From positions 1-34,932 of the forward strand of contig CAYNQE010000006.1 in assembly GCA_964399345.1 (NCBI GenBank): a stretch of 34,932 nt of DNA, given 5' to 3'. Made by a program: the position numbers and the translations under genes. Each line of letters starts with the position of its first letter. Within the stretch, counting starts at the first letter, position 1. This DNA comes from UBA2100 sp964399345 (GTDB lineage: Bacteria; Patescibacteriota; Minisyncoccia; Phycocordibacterales; UBA2100). Positions 22,925-30,884 of the stretch are shown here, in pieces. The notes beneath the pieces were generated by a model. That model saw nothing but the letters and a program-made list of their open reading frames with translations, did not search any database and had not been told where the DNA came from.

Positions 22925-23011
22925 CAGTCGTAGGTACTGTGGAGGGCGGCGGCACTCATAAAGATTTTCATTTGGAGCTCGCACCCGCCTTCCACAGTGG
23001 CTACGATTTTT
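22925..23011 (+). ncRNA. Long-hairpin RNA / secA leader
   Basis: 22927-22949 and 22985-23007 form a 23-position stem with 22 pairs (three of them G-U), enclosing a 35-nt loop. A T-run follows immediately, and the secA ATG lies at 23016. A TATACT box stands just upstream. This may be an independent small RNA that ends at its own hairpin plus U-run, or an attenuator or processing site in the secA leader. It lacks the GGAAGGAAGCAG-type motif of SRP RNA, and I do not recognise a known RNA family. Confidence 0.55.
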
Positions 23012-23015
23012 AATT

Positions 23016-25553
23016 ATGTTTGAAGGAATAAAAAAACTTTTAGGAGATGAAAACGCAGGGGCACTTAAAAGTGCTTCGGTTATTGTTGGGAGTGTTAATG
23101 CCTTAGAAGAAGAGTATGAGAAATTAAGTGATACCGATTTAAAGGGCAAAACAGAGGAGTTTAAGGAAAGATTGAAAAATGAGGAATCCCTTAACGACCT
23201 TATGCCTGAGGCTTTTGCAGCAGTACGGGAGGCCTCAAAAAGAACGCTAGGACAAAGACATTACGACGTACAACTTATCGGAGGTGCAGTTTTACATAAC
23301 GGCGATATTGCTGAAATGAGGACAGGAGAAGGTAAGACTCTTGTTGCAACCCTACCTGTGTACTTAAACGCACTAACCGGTAAAGGTGTGCACGTAGTTA
23401 CCGTAAACGACTATCTTTCACGTCGTGACGCTGTTTGGATGGGTCAGATCTACTCCTTTCTTGGACTAAGTATCTCCGTGATTAATCACGAGATTTCATA
23501 TATGTACGATTCTTCTCCTGGAGAGAAAGAAGATGAGGAAAGAGATGAAAAAGGAGATCATCGTGTTGTGGAGGAGTTTTTATCTGTCTGTACTCGCCAA
23601 GAGGCATATGCGGCCGACATTACCTATGGTACGAATAATGAGTTTGGTTTTGATTATCTTAGAGATAACATTTCATATAACAAAGAAGACCTTAGACAAA
23701 GGACGTCTGAGGAGGGGGGATATAATTTTGCAATTGTCGACGAGATCGACTCCATCCTAATAGATGAGGCTAGAACTCCTTTAATAATTTCAGCTCCTGC
23801 AGCAGACGCCGAGAAGTTGTATGGACAGTTTGCACAGATTGCATCTACCATGAATAGAGATACTGACTTTACGGTAGACGAAAAACTAAAGGCGGTTCAG
23901 TTAACTGACAAGGGAATAGAAAAAGCACAACGAGCACTTGGGGTAGAAAATATTTACACAGACAAAGGAATTAAATATGTTCATCATCTTGAAACTGCAG
24001 TGCGTGCCAAGGCATTATTTATCCTTGATAAGGATTATGTTATCCAAGAAGGAGAGGTAATAATCGTGGATGAATTTACTGGACGTATGCAACCAGGAAG
24101 AAGGTGGAGCGAAGGACTACATCAGGCGATGGAGGCAAAAGAAGGGGTTGATGTTCAGCAAGAATCAAGAACCTTTGCATCAATTACATACCAGAACTAC
24201 TTTAAAAACTATGCAAAACTCTCTGGTATGACGGGAACTGCCATGACAAGTTCTGAGGAATTTTATAAGGTCTACGGACTAAACACAGTAGAGGTTCCAA
24301 CCAACAATGAGATTAGACGTATTGACCACGAGGATCAAATTTTTCAAACAGAGAATGGTAAATTTACAGCGATTTCTCGTAAAGTTAAAGAGGTTAATGA
24401 GAAAGGCCAACCTATTCTAATAGGTACAGCATCAGTTGAAAAAAACGAGCTTTTAAGCGCATATTTAACAAAGGAGGGCATAAAGCACGAACTTCTTAAC
24501 GCTAAGAACCATGAGCGAGAAGGAAGTATTATCTCTGATGCAGGACGTCTTGGAGCAGTTACGGTTGCAACCAACATGGCAGGTCGTGGAGTGGACATTT
24601 CACTAGGTGGAGATAGCGCTACAAAAGAAGAGGCAGAAGATGTTCGCAGTCTTGGAGGATTGTTTGTTCTGGGAACCGAAAGACACGAAGCACGTAGAAT
24701 TGATAACCAACTAAGAGGACGGTCAGGACGGCAGGGTGATAGCGGGGAGACTCAATTCTTTGTTTCTCTAGAGGACTCTCTTATGCGAGTGTTCGCAAGC
24801 GACACAATAAAAGGAATGATGGGACGTTTTGGAATAGCAGAAGACGAGCCAATTCAAAACAAGATGATAACGCGATCTCTTGAGACTGCTCAGAAAAAAA
24901 TTGAAGGATTCCACTTCGATTCTCGTAAGCAGGTACTAGCATACGATGATGTTTTGAATCTCCAAAGAAAGACTCTCTACGAGAGAAGGAGAAATATTCT
25001 TTTAGGAACTGATGAGAAAGTTGAAGAAGAACTAGCTCTAACACTAGCTGGAGACGAGGAGGCTACGAAAATTGCTAGTGATAAGAAATCCCTAATAGGG
25101 GATGAAGGATACATCGCATCGTTACGAAGAGTTCTGCTTCAAACTCTAGACATGCTATGGGTGGACCATCTTGAAACTATGGACTACCTAAGAGGTAGTG
25201 TTAATCTTCGAGCATACGGTCAAAGAGATCCACTGCTAGAGTATAAAAAAGAAGGGCTTCGATTATATACTGATCTTGAATATGCCTACCAAGAGAATGT
25301 TATACGACTACTCCCGCAACTATCAGGAGATATGTTTGCAAGGCGTGAATCTCAAGAAATGAGAGAGACCCAGGAAGGAGCCGAGAATCTCGGTAAGCTT
25401 GATGGTAATGATAAAGCACGAGCAGCACAAAGAACTAAAGAAAATAGTATTGGACGAAATGAGCCATGTCCGTGCGGATCAGGTAAAAAATATAAGAAAT
25501 GTGGACTCGCTAATTCAGAAGAACATCAGAGTCGTACTCAGAGGGTGGTATAG
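23016..25553 (+). CDS. secA: Preprotein translocase ATPase SecA
   Basis: The 845-residue product is full-length SecA. GQRHYDVQLIGGAVLHNGDIAEMRTGEGKT carries the Walker A near residue 105, followed by HVVTVNDYLSRRDA, the DEAD-like VDEIDSILIDEARTPLIIS near 240, GMTGTAMTS, TVATNMAGRGVDISLGG, and the QLRGRSGRQGD motif VI. The helical scaffold and wing domain continue to ERRRNILLG and MLWVDHL. The C-terminal zinc-binding SEC-C motif CPCGSGKKYKKC is present, used to bind SecB or lipids. An insertion of about 20 charged residues (EKEDEERDEKGDHRV) around residue 170 is notable. SecA powers protein export through SecYEG, needed for the many surface proteins here. There is no ribosome-binding site; a TACGAT box 8 nt before the ATG or cleavage of the hairpin just upstream could give a leaderless mRNA. 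Confidence 0.98.
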   Translation: MFEGIKKLLGDENAGALKSASVIVGSVNALEEEYEKLSDTDLKGKTEEFKERLKNEESLNDLMPEAFAAVREASKRTLGQRHYDVQLIGGAVLHNGDIAEMRTGEGKTLVATLPVYLNALTGKGVHVVTVNDYLSRRDAVWMGQIYSFLGLSISVINHEISYMYDSSPGEKEDEERDEKGDHRVVEEFLSVCTRQEAYAADITYGTNNEFGFDYLRDNISYNKEDLRQRTSEEGGYNFAIVDEIDSILIDEARTPLIISAPAADAEKLYGQFAQIASTMNRDTDFTVDEKLKAVQLTDKGIEKAQRALGVENIYTDKGIKYVHHLETAVRAKALFILDKDYVIQEGEVIIVDEFTGRMQPGRRWSEGLHQAMEAKEGVDVQQESRTFASITYQNYFKNYAKLSGMTGTAMTSSEEFYKVYGLNTVEVPTNNEIRRIDHEDQIFQTENGKFTAISRKVKEVNEKGQPILIGTASVEKNELLSAYLTKEGIKHELLNAKNHEREGSIISDAGRLGAVTVATNMAGRGVDISLGGDSATKEEAEDVRSLGGLFVLGTERHEARRIDNQLRGRSGRQGDSGETQFFVSLEDSLMRVFASDTIKGMMGRFGIAEDEPIQNKMITRSLETAQKKIEGFHFDSRKQVLAYDDVLNLQRKTLYERRRNILLGTDEKVEEELALTLAGDEEATKIASDKKSLIGDEGYIASLRRVLLQTLDMLWVDHLETMDYLRGSVNLRAYGQRDPLLEYKKEGLRLYTDLEYAYQENVIRLLPQLSGDMFARRESQEMRETQEGAENLGKLDGNDKARAAQRTKENSIGRNEPCPCGSGKKYKKCGLANSEEHQSRTQRVV

Positions 25554-25554
25554 T
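25549..25554 (+). promoter_or_regulatory. -10 box of the FMN reductase operon (leaderless)
   Basis: TATAGT lies 8 nt before ATG 25563 and overlaps the secA stop codon region. Confidence 0.5.
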
Positions 25555-25562
25555 ATTGGTAT

Positions 25563-26090
25563 ATGAACATACCGTTGATCCTTGGGACAGGACGAACAGA
25601 ACGTAAAACAGAGGCCATAGCACGCTTCGTGCATGGTAAATTAAACTCCAAAGAGGGAGTTTTCTCTGAATTTATAGATGTTAAGGACTACTTGGACTCA
25701 CCGTTTACAATTCCACCATGGGTTGAGGGCAAAAGTGCCTCTAAATGGCGCAAAATAGCCCAGGAAGCCGATGGATTCGTATTTGTGGTCCCAGAATATA
25801 ACAGGAGCTTTCCTGGTGAATTTAAGCTCCTTTTTGACTCAGCTTTTAAGGAATATATGGGTAAACCAGCCATTATTGTAGGTGTTTCTGCCGGAAACTA
25901 CGGAGGAGTGCGCGTTATACAGCATTTAGCCCCTGTTTTATTAGCGGCAGGCATTGAAGTCTTAGGCAAGACCTTGGCAACTTCAAATGTTGGAGATTTG
26001 GTTGATGAGGGATCCGAGATCGTCTCGGATGAGAAGTACACAAAATTTGTTGAAGAAGCACTTGAAAGTTTAGTATTAAAATTTAAATAA
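25563..26090 (+). CDS. NAD(P)H-dependent FMN reductase family protein
   Basis: The 175-residue flavodoxin-like protein shows the FMN_red pattern: an N-terminal ILGTGRTERKTEAIARFV phosphate-binding loop, DGFVFVVPEYNRSFPGEFKLLFDSA (the PEYN..PG hallmark), and KPAIIVGVSAGNYGGVRVIQHL. Members reduce FMN, quinones, chromate or azo dyes using NAD(P)H; the physiological substrate is not shown. It is cytosolic. The downstream holin-like gene begins 1 nt after its stop, so they form an operon. The ATG follows a TATAGT box by 8 nt with no ribosome-binding site, indicating leaderless translation. Confidence 0.88.
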   Translation: MNIPLILGTGRTERKTEAIARFVHGKLNSKEGVFSEFIDVKDYLDSPFTIPPWVEGKSASKWRKIAQEADGFVFVVPEYNRSFPGEFKLLFDSAFKEYMGKPAIIVGVSAGNYGGVRVIQHLAPVLLAAGIEVLGKTLATSNVGDLVDEGSEIVSDEKYTKFVEEALESLVLKFK

Positions 26091-26091
26091 T

Positions 26092-26418
26092 ATGTTTTTA
26101 AGATTTGGACTTGTAGTTTTAACCCTTCTGCTTTTGGAGAGATTTGTTATTGGAATAGAAGTGAATAGTTTGTACACCGCACTTATCGTCGCAGTGATGA
26201 TGGCGGTTGCGAGTATCACAATCAAACCTCTTCTCACACTTCTTACTTTGCCGATTCATCTTATCACTTTTGGTATTTCCACCTTCTTTGTGAGTGCTGG
26301 AATCTTTTGGTTTCTCTCAACTTTCATCGAAGGATTCCAAGTTGCGGGAATTGTACCTGCTCTTGTAGGGTCATTTGCAGTGACTTTAGCCTCTTCAATA
26401 GGGTCTACACTGAAATAA
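26092..26418 (+). CDS. Small four-helix membrane protein (Phage_holin_4_2/YvlD-like)
   Basis: The 108-residue protein is almost wholly hydrophobic, with about four membrane helices. It carries the ALIVAVMMAVASITIKPLLTLLTLPIHLITFGISTFFVSAGIFWFLS pattern of the YvlD/Phage_holin_4_2 family (K-P-L-L...LP...T.G.F). Despite the name, these chromosomal proteins are not known to be holins, and their function is unclear. The ATG comes 1 nt after the FMN reductase stop, so translation is likely coupled. Confidence 0.78.
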   Translation: MFLRFGLVVLTLLLLERFVIGIEVNSLYTALIVAVMMAVASITIKPLLTLLTLPIHLITFGISTFFVSAGIFWFLSTFIEGFQVAGIVPALVGSFAVTLASSIGSTLK

Positions 26419-26424
26419 AAGTGC

Positions 26425-26453
26425 TTTACTTTACTGAAACACTTTCATATAAT
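26425..26453 (+). promoter_or_regulatory. Leaderless promoter of the YerC-like gene
   Basis: TTTACT (26425-26430) and a perfect TATAAT (26448-26453) are 17 nt apart; the ATG at 26462 follows after 8 nt. Weak complementary AAAGTG/CACTTT segments flank the spacer and may form a small terminator for the preceding gene. Confidence 0.65.
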
Positions 26454-26461
26454 AAAGCGAT

Positions 26462-26749
26462 ATGAAAAAACACAGATGGATGAATGATGATACCGATGAA
26501 TTAATGCTTGCCATGCTTGAATTGAAGAATTTGGCTGAAGCAAGGGCATTTTTGGGCGATTTACTCACTGAAAAGGAGATTCGAGGTGCGTCAAACAGAT
26601 GGAAGGCAGCACGTATGCTTAATTTCGGAGCAGCATATAGGAAGATAGAGAGGGTAACAGGCATGAGTTCGGCCACAATCTCTCGCATTCAGAAGATTAT
26701 GGAGGGAGGATTGGGGGGATATAGTTTAATGATGAGGAAACTCAAGTAA
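26462..26749 (+). CDS. YerC/YecD-family TrpR-like regulator
   Basis: The 95-residue protein matches the TrpR-superfamily YerC/YecD pattern: an N-terminal helical part, LKNLAEARAFLGDLLTEKEIRGASNRWKAARML, and a helix-turn-helix YRKIERVTGMSSATISRIQK (about residues 60-79), followed by a short tail. It is probably a small transcription regulator; ligand and targets are unknown. It has the best leaderless promoter in the window (perfect TATAAT, 8-nt gap). Confidence 0.9.
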   Translation: MKKHRWMNDDTDELMLAMLELKNLAEARAFLGDLLTEKEIRGASNRWKAARMLNFGAAYRKIERVTGMSSATISRIQKIMEGGLGGYSLMMRKLK

Positions 26750-26785
26750 AGTCAAAACCACAGTAGTATGTGAAAGCTTAATAAA

Positions 26786-26791
26786 TAATAT
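26786..26791 (+). promoter_or_regulatory. -10 box of obg (leaderless)
   Basis: TAATAT lies 5 nt before ATG 26797. It supports this ATG rather than the in-frame TTG two codons upstream. Confidence 0.4.
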
Positions 26792-26796
26792 TGTAT

Positions 26797-27768
26797 ATGA
26801 ATTTTGTTGATGAAATCGATTTAAAGGTCATTTCAGGGGACGGAGGAGACGGTGTAGTCCGCTGGAATCAGACTAGAAGAAACCAAAAAGGTGGTCCCAA
26901 TGGAGGTGACGGAGGAAGGGGTGGTGATGTCATAATTAAGGGTGTTCGAGACTCTTCGCTTTTAGGAAAATATAGAGGGAACACACTTTTCTCTGCAGGA
27001 CATGGTGGACATGGTGGGCAGAATAGTTTGCATGGAGTAAATGGTGAAGATAAAATTATACTCCTTCCGATAGGTTCGGTTGTTCACTTGAAGGAAAAAG
27101 ACACTACATTTGAATTATTGGACGAGGAGGAAATTGTGGTACTAAAGGGTGGACGAGGAGGTCTTGGGAACGAACATTTTAAGAGTTCCAGAAACGTAAC
27201 TCCGACAGAGTCTACTGAAGGTAAGGGTGGGGAAAGTGATGTTTTAGAGATTGAGCTTAAATTGATAGCGGATCTCGGATTAGTTGGATTTCCTAATGCA
27301 GGTAAGTCCTCTTTACTCAATTCTTTGACTAATTCACGGGCTAAAGTGGGAAATTACGCTTTTACTACGTTAGATCCAAATCTCGGTGACCTGTTCGGTT
27401 ATATCATTGCTGATATACCGGGTATCATTGAAGGTGCCTCGGAAGGCCGAGGTTTGGGGCACAAATTCTTAAGGCATATTAATCGGACAAAGGCCCTTGT
27501 ATACTGTATCTCGGTTGAACGAGACGACCAGATTGCGGCGTTCCGTGCTCTGTTGGACGAGCTTGTGAAGTTCGATCCTTTGATGGAAAAGCTACCTTTT
27601 GTAATACTTTTGACTAAAACAGATTTGGTTTCTGAAGAAGAAAGGAACGATATGATTAATGAGCTGAAGACGTTGTCAGGGAATGTCTATTCAATGTCGA
27701 TTCACGATGAGGCATCTGTTAAGACTTTCTCGGATAATATAGTTTCGTTTCTACGAAAATTGGAATAA
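26797..27768 (+). CDS. obg: GTPase Obg
   Basis: The 323-residue protein has the glycine-rich Obg domain (FVDEIDLKVISGDGGDG, KGGPNGGDGGRGGDV, GHGGHGG) in residues 1-155. A GTPase domain follows: G1 GFPNAGKSS near 166, G2-region FTTLDPNLG, G3 DIPGII near 205, and G4-like LTKTDLV. The chain ends soon after the G domain, so the OCT C-terminal domain found in some Obg proteins is absent. Obg is an essential 50S assembly factor and stress GTPase. The start is ATG 26797. Confidence 0.96.
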   Translation: MNFVDEIDLKVISGDGGDGVVRWNQTRRNQKGGPNGGDGGRGGDVIIKGVRDSSLLGKYRGNTLFSAGHGGHGGQNSLHGVNGEDKIILLPIGSVVHLKEKDTTFELLDEEEIVVLKGGRGGLGNEHFKSSRNVTPTESTEGKGGESDVLEIELKLIADLGLVGFPNAGKSSLLNSLTNSRAKVGNYAFTTLDPNLGDLFGYIIADIPGIIEGASEGRGLGHKFLRHINRTKALVYCISVERDDQIAAFRALLDELVKFDPLMEKLPFVILLTKTDLVSEEERNDMINELKTLSGNVYSMSIHDEASVKTFSDNIVSFLRKLE

Positions 27769-27795
27769 GCATTCGCTTTTTCACCTAAAACGTTC

Positions 27796-27801
27796 TAACA
27801 T
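27796..27801 (+). promoter_or_regulatory. -10 box of gatB (leaderless, GTG start)
   Basis: TAACAT lies 6 nt before the GTG at 27808. No clear -35. Confidence 0.35.
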
Positions 27802-27807
27802 AACAGG

Positions 27808-29232
27808 GTGAAATATGAACCAACTATAGGATTGGAAATTCATGCAGAGCTTCGTACTAATACGAAGATGTTTTGTGACTCAAAGAACGACCCAGATGAG
27901 AAGAATCCTAACGTAAACATATGTCCTGTGTGTATGGCGCATCCTGGAGTATTACCTACGATAAATAAAGAGGCAGTTCATCAAGTTCTTCGCGTGGGAA
28001 CTGCAATGGGAGGTAAGTTAGCAGACTACTCAGAGTTTGATCGAAAAAACTATTTCTATCCGGATATACCAAAAGCATATCAGCTAAGTCAGTTTGAATT
28101 TCCACTTGTCTCAGGAGGAGAGTTAAGAGGAGTTGAGTTGACTAGAATTCATCTTGAGGAGGATACTGCGCGATCGTCTCACACGTCTGAATCTGGAAGC
28201 AGCCTTGTTGATTTTAATAGGGCAGGAGTTCCATTGATGGAGTTAGTTACAGAGCCCGTAATACATTCATCTGAAGAGGCGGGAAATTTTGGAAGAGAGC
28301 TAAGATTGTTACTTAAAATTCTGGAGGCATCTAATGCAAATATGGAAAAAGGAGAGATGAGGGTGGAGGTAAATATATCGATTGCTGAAAAGGGGGCTGA
28401 ACTAGGGACTAAGGTGGAGATAAAGAACTTAAACTCTTTTAAGGCAGTTGAGAAATCTATTGAATTTGAAATACAAAGACAGATTGAACTACTTGATAGT
28501 GGAGAGAGTATAGTACAGGAAACTAGGGGCTGGGATGAGAGTAAGGGGGTAACATTTTCCCAGAGAATAAAGGAAGAGGCGGCAGACTACAGATATTTCC
28601 CAGAGCCTGATCTACCTAAACTAAAACTAGGAGAACTAGAAGAATTTAATACTGAAAATTTAAGGGAAAGTCTCCCTGAGTTACCTAATGAAAAGAGGGT
28701 TCGATTAGCGAAAACTTACAACCTAAATAGTGACTCCATTGAGGTGTACGTGTCTGATAAAAAACTAAGTGAGTTTTTTGAGAAAGTTGTTGATGAGCTA
28801 GAAAGATCAAAGGAAAAAGCTACTCTTGCTTCCAATTACATTTTGAACAATCTAGTTGCAATTAAGAATCTCGAAGGTCATGTTACAGAAAGGATTAGAC
28901 CAGTTACTTTTGCTAAAATAATTGCCCTTGTACACAACGGAGAAGTCTCCTCAAATGGAGCTGTAGAGCTCATAGAGAAGACCGTAGAAGATTCAGTACT
29001 CGAAGTAGGTGTTAGGTCCCTTGCGGCCTCTGAGGGTTTGTTACAGCAGAATGACGAAGACGCACTTATTGCGATAGTTGATGCAGTACTTTCAGAGAAC
29101 ACAGACGCTGTAGGTGAGTTTAAATCAGGCAAAGAACAAGCCTTACAATACCTTGTAGGACAGGGAATGAAGGCTAGCAAAGGGTCCGCTAACCCTGCAA
29201 AATTGAAAGAAATAATAAAGGCCCGAATATAA
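27808..29232 (+). CDS. gatB: Asp/Glu-tRNA(Asn/Gln) amidotransferase subunit B
   Basis: The 474-residue protein begins at GTG and opens with the GatB hallmark YEPTIGLEIHAELRTNTKMFC. It continues with NICPVCMAHPGVLPTINKEAV, FDRKNYFYPDIPKAYQLSQ, IHLEEDTARS, DFNRAGVPLMELVTEP, EVKIEIKNLNSF-like TKVEIKNLNSFKAVE, and DYRYFPEPDLP. A GatB/YqeY C-terminal tRNA-binding domain lies in the last 150 residues. With GatA and GatC, not in this window, it converts mischarged Glu-tRNA(Gln) or Asp-tRNA(Asn). The length is normal. A GTG start without ribosome-binding site and a -10-like box 6 nt upstream fit leaderless translation. Confidence 0.97.
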   Translation: MKYEPTIGLEIHAELRTNTKMFCDSKNDPDEKNPNVNICPVCMAHPGVLPTINKEAVHQVLRVGTAMGGKLADYSEFDRKNYFYPDIPKAYQLSQFEFPLVSGGELRGVELTRIHLEEDTARSSHTSESGSSLVDFNRAGVPLMELVTEPVIHSSEEAGNFGRELRLLLKILEASNANMEKGEMRVEVNISIAEKGAELGTKVEIKNLNSFKAVEKSIEFEIQRQIELLDSGESIVQETRGWDESKGVTFSQRIKEEAADYRYFPEPDLPKLKLGELEEFNTENLRESLPELPNEKRVRLAKTYNLNSDSIEVYVSDKKLSEFFEKVVDELERSKEKATLASNYILNNLVAIKNLEGHVTERIRPVTFAKIIALVHNGEVSSNGAVELIEKTVEDSVLEVGVRSLAASEGLLQQNDEDALIAIVDAVLSENTDAVGEFKSGKEQALQYLVGQGMKASKGSANPAKLKEIIKARI

Positions 29233-29377
29233 AGTTACAGATTTTTCAGTGGGTTTCTGCCTGCGGTTTGCGTGTGTGAATCTCGCCTCTGCGAACCAAG
29301 ACCAGCCCAGCCGAGATATACACATATGTGTAGTCAATACGCTATCTCTTTAGGACGGGTCCTGCTATAGTACATGA
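29233..29377 (+). promoter_or_regulatory. Structured spacer, palindrome and leaderless promoter before the HTH gene
   Basis: The 145-nt spacer is more GC-rich than its surroundings. Two stems compete: GGTTTGCG (29265-29272) with GCGAACC (29290-29296), and 29272-29285 with 29312-29323. A perfect 14-bp palindrome TACACATATGTGTA lies at 29319-29332. TATAGT (29366-29371) is 6 nt before the ATG at 29378; GGAC/GTCC repeats flank the promoter spacer. Confidence 0.5.
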
Positions 29378-30424
29378 ATGAGCGATGTTATTGTAAACAA
29401 TAAGAAGCTAATATCTACCACTGAGGCAGCAAAATCCAGTGGATATTCTAAAGATTATATTGGACAATTGTGTCGAAATTCTAAAGTTGAGTGCCGCCAA
29501 GTATCTGGACACTGGTACGTGAATAGCGATTCTTTAGACGCATATAAAGGCACAAACGACTCAGACAAGAGTGAGGTAAAAAGTAGTGATGTTTCAACTA
29601 CAGATGAGGGCGTTGTTAGAGACGACACTATAACTCACGATGGTGATGAGTATATATCAACCTCAAGAGCTGCAGAACTTACAGGCTATACTCAAGACTA
29701 CATAGGGCAAATGGCCAGGAGCGGCGAAGTAGCGGCCCACAGGATGGGGCGCAGATGGTTTGTGGGGAACGATTCACTACTTAGTCACAAGAAGCATAAC
29801 GACAACTTACTAGCTTCTGTGCAGTCGCAAGCAAGTGGCGTAGGTCTGGTTAAGGAGAGTGCTCCAGAAGAGGCTGAAAAGACTCCAGAATTGGAGAAAG
29901 TAGACATCAATTTTAACGTAAAGTACGTATCAGAAACTGATCATCAACTAGTCCCAAACATGCGGCTAGGGGAGAAAGATTCGCTAAATGGCATATATGC
30001 ACAAGGTGATATAATGGACAGTCGTATTAATGAAATATCTACCGAGACTCCCAGAGAGGATTTGGAGAGTCCTTCTGAAGAAATGACTCAGATGCCTAAA
30101 ATCACCCAAATACCGAGTGTTAATGTATCTCGTAACGTCGAGAACGTAGACGGGATTGGCTTAAAGAAACAGGTTGTCTTTACACCACCACCTAAAGTGG
30201 CTAGAAAACATGGATCGTTGAGTCGTTCTTGGGTTATATTGGCGCTAATATTGGTAGCAGGAGGCTATGGAGCCTATAGTTTCGTGTTTGGAGAGGTTGC
30301 AGCTGTTTCCAATGTAGTTGGCTCAATAGTAGACTTCCTAATACCATCTGATTTATTACCAGGATTGCAAGAGAACTTCGGAGAATTATTCCCAGGAACA
30401 AAGTTTCTATACGTCGCAAAATAA
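29378..30424 (+). CDS. Membrane-anchored protein with two helix-turn-helix domains
   Basis: The 348-residue protein has two tandem copies of an excisionase/MerR-like winged-helix unit: STTEAAKSSGYSKDYIGQLCRNSKVECRQVSGHWYV (about residues 13-50) and STSRAAELTGYTQDYIGQMARSGEVAAHRMGRRWFV (about 93-130). A linker of about 150 polar residues follows, then one membrane helix (about 285-305, WVILALILVAGGYGAYSFVF) and a short outer tail. The domain architecture suggests a cytoplasmic DNA- or protein-binding head tethered to the membrane. The N-terminal domain is paralogous to that of the giant protein downstream. The start is fixed by a TATAGT box 6 nt upstream. The function is not established. Confidence 0.8.
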   Translation: MSDVIVNNKKLISTTEAAKSSGYSKDYIGQLCRNSKVECRQVSGHWYVNSDSLDAYKGTNDSDKSEVKSSDVSTTDEGVVRDDTITHDGDEYISTSRAAELTGYTQDYIGQMARSGEVAAHRMGRRWFVGNDSLLSHKKHNDNLLASVQSQASGVGLVKESAPEEAEKTPELEKVDINFNVKYVSETDHQLVPNMRLGEKDSLNGIYAQGDIMDSRINEISTETPREDLESPSEEMTQMPKITQIPSVNVSRNVENVDGIGLKKQVVFTPPPKVARKHGSLSRSWVILALILVAGGYGAYSFVFGEVAAVSNVVGSIVDFLIPSDLLPGLQENFGELFPGTKFLYVAK

Positions 30425-30884
30425 TTAGTTTTCAAATACCAACTTGCGAATGGGCAAGTAATACATAGCCACATCGGGAATGGCCTCTCTAAATTTATGA
30501 GAAATCGTTTTCCCTATCACTGGAATTAGTAGGTCTGAAACGTGACTTCCGGAGGCTCATACAAGAGCCTCTAAAAGCCTCATTTTCGCACTCAGGAGAG
30601 CGTATAGCTGTTGTCAGTATAAATGGATCTAATCAAAAAAATCTTCTTATAATAAGATTCAGTGTAGTTCATTTTTGGCTACCTCCGAGCCAAAATTTGA
30701 ATCAAGGTTTTAACAAGTTGAGTGTCTAGGAGAACCTCCAAGAAATCTTGATACATTCGATGGACACTTGTTAGGTTAAGGTATCAAATTTCAATACAGA
30801 TATATCCACAGGCAACACGTGCTTTTTACGACATACCTATATATTATATAGCTACATCGCGTTTACGACCCGGCTAAAAAAACC
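30425..30884. other. Gene-free structured intergenic region
   Basis: No coding frame of substance is visible in these 460 nt. There are several perfect short stems: ACTTGC/GCAAGT (30442/30454), GAGGCT/AGCCTC (30552/30566) and TTTTGGCT/AGCCAAAA (30673/30688). A larger bulged structure pairs TAACAAG (30711-30717) with CTTGTTA (30768-30774) and TGTC with GACA inside it. AT-rich TATATTATATAG at about 30840-30851 could be a -10 region for the giant gene, giving a short leader. It may hold a regulatory leader or a small RNA. Confidence 0.45.

Noticed and set aside
22925..23011. Signal recognition particle RNA
   Set aside because: The length is similar, but the conserved apical GGAAGGAAGCAG-type motif is missing.
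26092..26418. Prophage holin
   Set aside because: The family name includes holin, but no phage genes are nearby and members are common chromosomal membrane proteins.
30711..30780. attC-like site (AACAAG...CTTGTTAGGT)
   Set aside because: A GTTAGGT core and a bulged stem are present, but the opposing RYYYAAC core is imperfect, the site is single and no integron integrase is seen.
30803..30811. DnaA-box-like ATATCCACA
   Set aside because: A single imperfect copy without a cluster or dnaA/dnaN neighbours is no evidence of an origin.
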